Assembly (NCBI GenBank): GCA_964479745.1
Contig: CAYZNJ010000010.1
Coordinates: forward strand, 1 to 17,475
DNA: 17,475 nucleotides
Direction of reading: 5' to 3'
Origin: JACPNK01 sp964479745
GTDB lineage: Bacteria; Patescibacteriota; Minisyncoccia; 2-02-FULL-40-12; IGHO2-12-FULL-4
Shown here: positions 1-5,186 of the stretch, piece after piece
Layout of the letters: every line of letters starts with the position of its first letter
Position numbering within the stretch: the stretch's first letter is position 1
Notes under the pieces: model-generated
Databases searched by the model: none
Told to the model about the DNA's origin: nothing
Seen by the model: only the letters and a program-made list of their open reading frames with translations
Translations under genes and position numbers: made by a program

Positions 1-1
1 A

Positions 2-130
2 TTGAGTGAAGAATTATACTCAATCAAACCAATCAATCCACAGCTTTCAGAGCCTTCAAAAGCAACATTCGCTACGCTTAATCTCTTAACATTTACCAAT
101 GCCAAAGCTACTTATGATAACTGGAGATAG
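2..130 (+). CDS. Possible 3' end of an upstream gene (partial, weak)
   Basis: Only one + strand frame is open from the left edge. It runs about 42 codons and ends at TAG 128-130, overlapping the first 32 bases of the next gene. The other two + frames hit TGA within the first ten bases. The peptide includes LYSIKPINPQLSEPS and matches no family I recognise. Open length alone is weak evidence over such a short stretch, and the overlap is longer than others in this window, so this may be non-coding leader DNA. Confidence 0.18.
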   Translation: MSEELYSIKPINPQLSEPSKATFATLNLLTFTNAKATYDNWR

Positions 131-1220
131 GAGTTTAGCCGCGGGAAAACGCGGGGCGTTTTATAATACGCTGGAAGAGTTTCACCGATACTGGGATCGC
201 ATAGATATCATTGTTCCCAAAACTATAAACTATAAACTAGAAACTAGAAACTATTTTGGCAATGTTTACATTCATCCTTCACCATGGCCGTTAATTTTTC
301 AGCCTTGGTGGATTTTTAAAAGGGGCAAGGAGATTTACAGGGAGCAAAAATTTGACTTGATGACTGTCCACGAGTATCCGCCTTTTTATAACGGCATCGG
401 CACAAGATTGTTGTGGGGCAAAATAAAAACTCCTTACATACTGGAGGCACATCACATTCCGGGCCATCCCAGAGCCGGAAGTTTTAAGGAAAAAGTTTAT
501 AAATACCTGTGGACTTGCTTTGCCAAATGGGACTCCGCTAAAGCTCTGGCTATTCGTGTGGTAAACCAGAAAGAAACTCCTGCTTTTTTAATTAAAGCCG
601 GAGTGACAAGAGAAAAGATAAAACATATTCCTTCAATGTATATTGACCTGGATATTTTTAAGCTCTTGCTGGAAGTGGAAAAAAAGTACGATTTGGTTTT
701 CGCTTCTCGCTTGGAAAAAAATAAAGGAATTTTTAACCTAGTCGAGGCTGTAAAAATAGTCAAACAACAAAAACCCAATATCAGACTGCTTATAATTGGC
801 AATGGCCCGGAAAGAGAAAAATTGAAACTAAAAACTATAAACTATAAACTAGAAACTAATATTATTTTCTCCGGCTGGCTGGAGACTCCTTACGATGTTG
901 CCAAAGCTTATAACAGCGCTAAGATTTTTGTAAATCCGTCTTTCAACGAAGGCGGGCCAAGGGTTGCTCTTGAGGCGATGGCTTGCGGCTTGCCGGTAAT
1001 TACTACTAAAGTCGGTCTCACGAACGATCTTATTAACGACGGTGAAAATGGGCTTTTTACCGATTGGAACCCGGAAGATATGGCCAAAAAAATAATCTAC
1101 CTTTTAAACCATCTAGAACTTCAGGAAAAATTCAGCCAAGCCGGCCGGGTGATCGCTCATCAATTTGAAAGAAAAGAAATGATAAGAAATTACGCTGAAA
1201 GTTTGCAAAAACTCCTCTAA
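99..1220 (+). CDS. GT4 family glycosyltransferase (GT-B fold)
   Basis: A retaining glycosyltransferase of 373 residues, predicted to be cytoplasmic and to move a sugar from a nucleotide-sugar donor to a growing glycan. The C-terminal Rossmann half has the donor-binding signature: FASRLEKNKG around residue 203, LLIIGNGPE around 231, and an EX7E motif at E284-E292 within NEGGPRVALEAMACGLPV. The start is ATG 99: the frame is closed by TAA at 78-80, and MPKLLMITGDRSLAAGKRG is a natural GT4 N-terminus. No Shine-Dalgarno sequence precedes it. Two in-frame heptanucleotide arrays encode nearly the same peptide, KTINYKLET, at residues 41-49 and 245-253. The second sits where GT4 enzymes normally have a helix between the GxGPE loop and the next strand (IIFSGWL). 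The gene stands apart from the operon starting at 4129. Acceptor and donor cannot be inferred. Confidence 0.9.
   Translation: MPKLLMITGDRSLAAGKRGAFYNTLEEFHRYWDRIDIIVPKTINYKLETRNYFGNVYIHPSPWPLIFQPWWIFKRGKEIYREQKFDLMTVHEYPPFYNGIGTRLLWGKIKTPYILEAHHIPGHPRAGSFKEKVYKYLWTCFAKWDSAKALAIRVVNQKETPAFLIKAGVTREKIKHIPSMYIDLDIFKLLLEVEKKYDLVFASRLEKNKGIFNLVEAVKIVKQQKPNIRLLIIGNGPEREKLKLKTINYKLETNIIFSGWLETPYDVAKAYNSAKIFVNPSFNEGGPRVALEAMACGLPVITTKVGLTNDLINDGENGLFTDWNPEDMAKKIIYLLNHLELQEKFSQAGRVIAHQFERKEMIRNYAESLQKLL
219..255 (+). repeat. Heptanucleotide tandem array A, in frame within GT4 gene
   Basis: Five consecutive 7-bp units run from 221: AACTATA, AACTATA, AACTAGA, AACTAGA, AACTATT. The array is read in frame as residues 41-52 of the glycosyltransferase. 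The 27 bases at 219-245 are identical to 831-857 in the same gene. Because 7 is not a multiple of 3, a pure AACTATA array would give TAA in this frame at the third unit; there the unit is AACTAGA and the codon reads GAA. Confidence 0.9.
825..860 (+). repeat. Heptanucleotide tandem array B, in frame within the same GT4 gene
   Basis: Five 7-bp units run from 826: AACTAAA, AACTATA, AACTATA, AACTAGA, AACTAAT. Bases 831-857 repeat 219-245 exactly and in the same codon phase, again encoding KTINYKLET. The array replaces the usual helix between the IIGNGPE motif and strand IIFSGW. The AACTATA to AACTAGA change again falls where a pure repeat would place TAA in frame. Confidence 0.9.
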
Positions 1221-1222
1221 AG

Positions 1223-1231
1223 TTATCCACA
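1223..1231 (+). promoter_or_regulatory. Perfect DnaA-box-like 9-mer (TTATCCACA)
   Basis: The bases match the strong DnaA box TTATCCACA exactly. The site lies 3 bases after the stop of the first glycosyltransferase and just upstream of a candidate promoter for the exported repeat protein. No further boxes were noticed nearby, so this is not an origin. It could be a DnaA-regulated promoter or a titration site. Chance is also possible: a given 9-mer is expected roughly 0.13 times in 17 kb on both strands. Confidence 0.35.
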
Positions 1232-1239
1232 CTTTGCTA

Positions 1240-1268
1240 TTGCGCCGCTTCCCCACCTCTAATATAAT
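1240..1268 (+). promoter_or_regulatory. Candidate promoter for the surface-protein block
   Basis: A perfect -10 hexamer TATAAT lies at 1263-1268. A weak -35 TTGCGC lies at 1240-1245 with 17-bp spacing. The site is in the intergenic stretch before the exported repeat protein and would leave an untranslated leader of about 70 bases before ATG 1344. The -10 is convincing; the -35 matches consensus only in TTG. Confidence 0.45.
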
Positions 1269-1343
1269 TGTAGGTAACTGTTGATATCCAATATCTCAAT
1301 CTTTTTAAAACAAAAGATGGAATGTTGGAAAAATAAAAGTATT

Positions 1344-2345
1344 ATGAAAAAATCTAAAGGTCTCTTTAGGTCGATTGTTTCTATGACTACGGTGTTTGTA
1401 GTCTTTTCTTTTGTCTTTGTTTTCGCTTTAGAGGCGAATGCGGCCAGTACAATTGGAGCTAACATGAGTACTACGGGGACATTAACCGTGACTCCCGCAT
1501 CTGACTCTGCTACATCTGTCAGGTTCCAAAATGCTGCCGGCACCAACTATTTTATAGCCGATAGTACGAACTATCGAATAGGTGTACGTGGCGTTCCCAC
1601 GACAACTTTTGAGGTTCAAGGCACCGCATCAGCGTCATATTTATTTACGGCTAACTCACTGCAGGTATTAGGTACATCAGGCGCTTCGGTGGCGTATAGC
1701 CGATTTGGAATCGGAACGACTGGCCACTCTCTGGCGGCGGCAGATGATGTACTTTTTGCCGGCTTGACAGAATTTGATGACAACGCTTTCTTTGACGCTA
1801 AAGTCGGTATTGGCGGTACCGGACCCTCAACTGTTTTTGAAGTTCAGGGCACAGCTTCGGCATCATACTTAATGACTGCTAATACGTTGCAGGTAGGTGG
1901 GGTGGCTTCTGTGGCTTATAACCGTTTTGGCACGGTTGCCACTACTCATGGTTTAGCCGCTATCAACGACGTTTTAGTTAACGGTATTCTTGAAGCGGAC
2001 GGGAACGCCTTCTTTGACGCTAAAGCTTCCGTGGCCAGCAACTTCCAGATTTCCGGCAGGTTTATCGCTGACACGGCTGCTTCTCATTCTATGGCAGGTG
2101 ATTTGATATTAACCAGCCAATTAACTGTCGGCGCTGCTACTGCTTCTGCCTCCTCTGGCGGAACAGGTTATACGGCGGCATTTGTCGGTCCGGGTACGGG
2201 CACGGCCAGCTTTTACTTCGGTGGCGGTAACTCTGCAACCGTAGGNNNNNNNNNNCAGCTTAAATCTACAACCGGAGCATGGATTTATATGCGCTTTAAC
2301 CAAGGCGCTACATCGCCGACCCTTAGCACTATCAGGTGTCATTAA
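1344..2345 (+). CDS. Exported repeat protein with FEVQGTASASYL modules (interrupted by assembly gap)
   Basis: A predicted exported surface protein of about 333 residues. From ATG 1344 it begins MKKSKGLFRS followed by a hydrophobic stretch (TTVFVVFSFVFVFA) and a likely signal-peptidase site after EANA. An upstream TTG at 1281 in the same frame would put extra residues before the signal peptide and is less likely. The mature part is rich in Ala, Ser, Thr and Gly and almost free of Cys. It contains two modules of about 76 and 74 residues, each starting FEVQGTASASYL, passing through LQV and YxRFG, and ending NAFFDAK. Ten Ns at 2246-2255 interrupt the C-terminus. The frame stays open after the gap, giving QLKSTTGAWIYMRFNQ and ending in RCH. 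I know this style from Parcubacteria surface proteins; no biochemical role is established. It heads a three-gene block of envelope genes. Confidence 0.8.
   Translation: MKKSKGLFRSIVSMTTVFVVFSFVFVFALEANAASTIGANMSTTGTLTVTPASDSATSVRFQNAAGTNYFIADSTNYRIGVRGVPTTTFEVQGTASASYLFTANSLQVLGTSGASVAYSRFGIGTTGHSLAAADDVLFAGLTEFDDNAFFDAKVGIGGTGPSTVFEVQGTASASYLMTANTLQVGGVASVAYNRFGTVATTHGLAAINDVLVNGILEADGNAFFDAKASVASNFQISGRFIADTAASHSMAGDLILTSQLTVGAATASASSGGTGYTAAFVGPGTGTASFYFGGGNSATVXXXXQLKSTTGAWIYMRFNQGATSPTLSTIRCH
1605..2024 (+). repeat. Two tandem coding modules of the exported protein
   Basis: The first module has its conserved Phe codon (FEVQGTASASYL) at 1608 and NAFFDAK at 1782-1802. The second has the same landmarks at 1836 and 2004-2024. 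The period is 228 bp at the start and 222 bp at the end, so the second copy is two residues shorter. Protein similarity is clear, while many third positions differ, indicating an old duplication rather than a recent copy. Confidence 0.8.
2246..2255. other. Assembly gap (10 Ns) inside a gene
   Basis: Ten undetermined bases lie in the C-terminal part of the exported repeat protein. The frame is the same on both sides, which suits a true size of 10 bases (or 10 plus a multiple of 3). Ten is also a common placeholder length, so the missing sequence may be longer. Confidence 0.95.
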
Positions 2346-2374
2346 TTAGCCATTAGTTAATTGAAAGATGACAC
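2336..2374 (+). promoter_or_regulatory. Inverted repeat spanning stop of one gene and start of the next
   Basis: A perfect 7-bp inverted repeat, GTGTCAT (2336-2342) and ATGACAC (2368-2374), encloses 25 bases. The left arm ends just before the TAA (2343-2345) of the exported protein. The right arm contains the ATG (2368) of the next gene. In mRNA this could form a hairpin hiding that start codon until ribosomes reach the upstream stop. No T tract follows, so it does not look like a terminator. Short arms make chance possible. Confidence 0.3.
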
Positions 2375-2790
2375 TCATGATTAACAGCAGGCATGTTCCA
2401 ACTATTACGGCGGTAAGTCTTGTAATCCTGGCTGTGGGGGTAGGTGTTATAAGTATTTTGTCTTTAACAAATTATCTTAAATACGATCGGTATAATCAAA
2501 GGGATTTTATTGATACTGATAAATATCAGGCGATATTTTTGACGAACAACCAAGTATACTTTGGCCGTTTAAAAAATATCAGTTCCGAGTACCTGACCTT
2601 GTCCGACGTTTACTACGCTAAAGTAAACGACGAGGGCAAGGGCCAGCTTGTTAAGCTTGGCGCGATTGAACCTCACGGACCCACAGACCAAATGACAATA
2701 AACCGCAGTCAAGTTTTGTTCTGGGAAAACATAAAGCCTGATTCTCAAGTTGTCAAGACTATCCAGAGCATACAATCCCAAGGAAAATAA
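2368..2790 (+). CDS. Small membrane-anchored protein of unknown function
   Basis: A 140-residue protein. Residues about 9-36 form one hydrophobic helix (VSLVILAVGVGVISILSL), followed by a soluble domain of about 100 residues, so it is probably a single-pass membrane protein. The soluble part contains DKYQAIFLTNNQVYFGRLKN, then EYLTLSDVYYAKV, then INRSQVLFWENIK. This pattern resembles a small conserved protein I associate with CPR genomes, but I know no function for it. ATG 2368 is the first in frame; ATG 2377 is an alternative. It lies 22 bases after the exported protein and 10 bases before the SH3b protein, so the three are likely cotranscribed. An internal hairpin overlaps its start. The C-terminus (KTIQSIQSQGK) is polar. 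Confidence 0.75.
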   Translation: MTLMINSRHVPTITAVSLVILAVGVGVISILSLTNYLKYDRYNQRDFIDTDKYQAIFLTNNQVYFGRLKNISSEYLTLSDVYYAKVNDEGKGQLVKLGAIEPHGPTDQMTINRSQVLFWENIKPDSQVVKTIQSIQSQGK

Positions 2791-2800
2791 AATACAACCA

Positions 2801-4036
2801 ATGAAAAATAAACTTTATAAACCTTCTTTACTATTATTTGTCGCCATTTTAGCAGCCGGTGTTTTTATGACCGGAACTAATTATGCCAGTGCCACTGGCG
2901 CTGCTTCTTTCAACGCAGATACAACGGTTGCTCTTGATGTCGGCAACCTTACAATAACAAGCGGTTCTGATGCAGACTCAGTGACCACAAGCAATACTCA
3001 AGTGACAGTGGGCATTTCTTCCGGTCAATCATTTACCTTGGAATCTACTGACCGGTTTTTGTTGACTAACGACAGCGGTTATACATATGAATGTTTGAGC
3101 GGTAGATCAACAATTACAATAACCAGTTCCACAACCAAAACAGTAATAATAACGCCTAGTAGCAATACTTGTGGTACCAGTAGCGGCGGTGGTGGCGGAG
3201 GCGGCGGAGGAGGTTCTTCAGGCGCAGGAGCTACCATATCAGCGGCAACTTCAACTTCAACCCCGACCCCAACTCCGACTTCATCTCCGGCATCTACTAC
3301 GACCCCGACAAGCACACCTTCTCCATCAGGTATGAAGTTTACGCCGGCCTCAAAAGGTTTCACTAGTTTGTCTACTTTAAAACTGAAGGAGGGAGACGTT
3401 ATCAGCGCTGCCGGTTCAAGCGACCCGGACGTCTATATAGTTAACGCCTGGGGTTATAAGAGACTATTTTTAAATCCTGCCATATTCAAATTCTATGGCC
3501 ATCTTGGCGGATTTTCCAAAGTTAAAACTACGACTGTTTCCACAAGAGATACTCTTGTTACATCGGGTCTCTTCAGGAACTGCGAGACAAATGACAAGAA
3601 AGTCTATGGCGTGGAGGCAACCGGCGAAGATGTCGGAGCGCTTCACTGGGTAAACACTACCGGAGATCAAGCCGTTAAAGACGATCCCGATTTCTTTAAG
3701 AAAGTTTTCTGCATCAACACCAAAGAGTTTAACTGGTATCCGCAAGGAGCGGCTTACACATCTGTAAATCAAATAGCCGACTATTCAAGAAAAAATGTTT
3801 CTTCAACTCCATCCCCGACGCCTTCTCCAACGCCGGCGGTTACAAAACAATATAAGGTTGTCAACACCAATCAGGTTAATGTCAGGGCATTGGCCAGCAC
3901 CGCAAGCGCTATTTTAGGCAAGCTTCCAGCCGGACAGATAGTAGAAAGTCTGGGACAGTCAGGTTTGTGGCACAAGATAAAATATCAAACGAAAGACGGC
4001 TGGGTGCACAGCGACTATTTGCAGGCAGTGAAGTAA
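2801..4036 (+). CDS. Exported modular protein: beta-rich domain, Gly/Thr-Pro linkers, C-terminal SH3b
   Basis: A predicted secreted or wall-associated protein of 411 residues. From ATG 2801 it starts MKNKLYKPS with a hydrophobic signal segment (LLLFVAILAAGVFM) and a likely cleavage near YASA-TG. The order is: a small Ser/Thr-rich domain (about 33-125) with two Cys; a poly-Gly stretch (about 128-137); a Thr/Pro/Ser linker (about 150-177); a middle domain (about 181-328) with VYIVNAWGYKRLFLNP and paired Cys; a second TPSPTPSPTP linker; and a C-terminal SH3b domain (about 348-411) with NVRALAS, LGKLPAGQ and GWVHSDYL. SH3b domains of this kind commonly bind peptidoglycan peptides, so wall anchoring is a reasonable inference. 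The middle domain resembles ones I recall in CPR surface proteins, without known activity. An upstream in-frame start at 2750 would lie inside the previous gene and ahead of the signal peptide, so it was rejected. Confidence 0.85.
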   Translation: MKNKLYKPSLLLFVAILAAGVFMTGTNYASATGAASFNADTTVALDVGNLTITSGSDADSVTTSNTQVTVGISSGQSFTLESTDRFLLTNDSGYTYECLSGRSTITITSSTTKTVIITPSSNTCGTSSGGGGGGGGGGSSGAGATISAATSTSTPTPTPTSSPASTTTPTSTPSPSGMKFTPASKGFTSLSTLKLKEGDVISAAGSSDPDVYIVNAWGYKRLFLNPAIFKFYGHLGGFSKVKTTTVSTRDTLVTSGLFRNCETNDKKVYGVEATGEDVGALHWVNTTGDQAVKDDPDFFKKVFCINTKEFNWYPQGAAYTSVNQIADYSRKNVSSTPSPTPSPTPAVTKQYKVVNTNQVNVRALASTASAILGKLPAGQIVESLGQSGLWHKIKYQTKDGWVHSDYLQAVK

Positions 4037-4055
4037 TTTAAGAGTTAAATTAAAG

Positions 4056-4103
4056 TTAAAACAAAGGGCATCTTTGTAGCTACAAAGATGCCCTTTGTTT
4101 TAA
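4056..4103. terminator. 48-bp perfect palindrome, probable bidirectional intrinsic terminator
   Basis: The sequence is a perfect inverted repeat centred between 4079 and 4080, with 24-bp arms beginning TTAAAACAAAGGGCATC. It follows the SH3b gene stop by about 20 bases. The arms end in AAAA/TTTT, giving a short U tract in both directions, and the GGGC/GCCC core gives stability. It separates the surface-protein block from the glycosyltransferase operon. Confidence 0.85.
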
Positions 4104-4116
4104 GAAGTTTTCGTTG

Positions 4117-4122
4117 TAATAT
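4117..4122 (+). promoter_or_regulatory. Candidate -10 element for the nine-gene operon (possibly leaderless)
   Basis: TAATAT lies six bases before the ATG at 4129, within the only gap (25 bases) between the terminator palindrome and the operon. At this distance transcription would start at or very near the A of ATG, giving a leaderless mRNA. A weak -35 (TTGTTT, 4095-4100) would overlap the terminator arm. GGGGG abuts the ATG, too close to act as a Shine-Dalgarno sequence. Confidence 0.35.
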
Positions 4123-4128
4123 AGGGGG

Positions 4129-5184
4129 ATGAAAAATCTGCTAATCATCACAAAAAAAGTAGATAAAAATGACCAGCTTCTGGGGTTTTTCATTGATTGG
4201 ATTGTCCGTTTTGCCCGGAAATTTCACCGGGTTATTATTTTTTGTCTTGAAAAAGGAGAGTTTAATTTGCCAGAAAATGTTGAGGTAATAAGCTTAGGCA
4301 AAGATAAAAAACTGCCCAAATTATTTTGGGTTTTTAATTTTTATAAAAACATCTTTCTGTATAGGAAGCAGTATGATGCAGTTTTTGTGCATATGAATCC
4401 GATATGGGTCGTTTTGGGCGGATGGTGCTGGCGTTTAATGCAAAAAAAAGTATTTTTTTGGTATACCAGCGGCGGGGTGACAGCTAAGTTAAAACTGGCA
4501 GAAAAATTTGCCGATACCATTTTTACGGCCTCAAAAGAAAGTTTTCGTCTGCTTTCAAAGAAAGTGATTGTAACCGGACATGGAGTTGATACCGAATTAT
4601 TCAAGCCCAAACCAAGCGATCCAAGATCCGATCTTGTGTCGAGATTCGACCTTGGGGGGGTTAAGATTTTAAGCGTAGGCCGTATTTCGCCGATTAAAAA
4701 CTATGAGACGCTTATCAAGGCTGCCAAAATTTTGAAAGACCAAAATATAGAATTTTCAGTTACGATAATTGGTGAGCCGGCGCTGGAAGAAGACAGGCGG
4801 TATGAAAATAAACTCAAGTTACAAGTTGCGGACTACAAACTGCAGAGTCACTTTAATTTTGTCGGTAAAGTAAGTCATAAAAATCTACCTTCGTATTACC
4901 AGTCGCATGATGTTTTTGTTCACTTAAGCAGAACCGGCAGTTTAGACAAGACATTGTTGGAAGCCATGTCTTGCGGGATGAATATCTTGAGTTCCAGTGA
5001 TGCCGCCCGCAGTTTTTTGCCGGCAGAGTTATTGTTTGACGAAAATAATGCCGTGGAACTGGCTGATAAAATAAAAAAGATAAGCGAAAAAGAAATTGGC
5101 GGGCAGTTAAGGCAATATGTGACAGAAAATCATAATCTGGACAAATTGATTGATAAAATGGCCAGGGTCATAAACGAACAATAA
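4129..5184 (+). CDS. GT4 family glycosyltransferase, first gene of the operon
   Basis: A 351-residue GT-B enzyme predicted to transfer a sugar to a cytoplasmic glycan intermediate. The N-terminal half includes FVHMNPIWVVLGGWCW; the donor-binding half begins KILSVGRISPIKNYETLIKA. The C-terminal motif is TGSLDKTLLEAMSCG, where E278 is the second Glu of EX7E but the first is Gly270; this variant is, as I recall, common in one GT4 subgroup. Two unusual insertions are visible. The interdomain linker (about residues 165-176, DPRSDLVSRFDLGG) is encoded by a palindromic, 18-bp repeating sequence. Residues about 228-241 (KLKLQVADYKLQS) are encoded by degenerate heptads, at the same structural position as array B in the first glycosyltransferase. 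It is followed after 2 bases by the next gene. Confidence 0.88.
   Translation: MKNLLIITKKVDKNDQLLGFFIDWIVRFARKFHRVIIFCLEKGEFNLPENVEVISLGKDKKLPKLFWVFNFYKNIFLYRKQYDAVFVHMNPIWVVLGGWCWRLMQKKVFFWYTSGGVTAKLKLAEKFADTIFTASKESFRLLSKKVIVTGHGVDTELFKPKPSDPRSDLVSRFDLGGVKILSVGRISPIKNYETLIKAAKILKDQNIEFSVTIIGEPALEEDRRYENKLKLQVADYKLQSHFNFVGKVSHKNLPSYYQSHDVFVHLSRTGSLDKTLLEAMSCGMNILSSSDAARSFLPAELLFDENNAVELADKIKKISEKEIGGQLRQYVTENHNLDKLIDKMARVINEQ
4621..4655 (+). repeat. Palindromic coding element in the interdomain linker of GT4
   Basis: Two short perfect inverted repeats sit side by side: CAAGATC-c-GATCTTG (4622-4636) and GTCGA-gat-TCGAC (4638-4650). They are enclosed by CCAAG (4621-4625) and its complement CTTGG (4651-4655). 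The stretch also shows an 18-bp imperfect direct repeat (ATCCGATCTTGTG, ATTCGACCTTGGG), read as RSDLVS-RFDLGG. It falls at the hinge between the two GT-B domains, a place tolerant of insertions. Confidence 0.55.
4810..4851 (+). repeat. Degenerate heptanucleotide array C, in frame within second GT4 gene
   Basis: Six successive 7-bp units can be laid out: AAACTCA, AGTTACA, AGTTGCG, GACTACA, AACTGCA, GAGTCAC. The protein shows a 7-residue period (KLQVADY-KLQSHFN), as expected for three heptads. The units are more diverged than in arrays A and B, but the encoded peptide NKLKLQVADYKL resembles KLKLKTINYKL of array B and sits at the equivalent place in the fold. Confidence 0.6.
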
Positions 5185-5186
5185 AA

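Noticed and set aside
3079..3363. Minus-strand open frame rich in Pro and Val/Gly
   Set aside because: It is the antisense shadow of the poly-Gly and Thr/Pro linker of the SH3b protein; its low-complexity composition follows from that.
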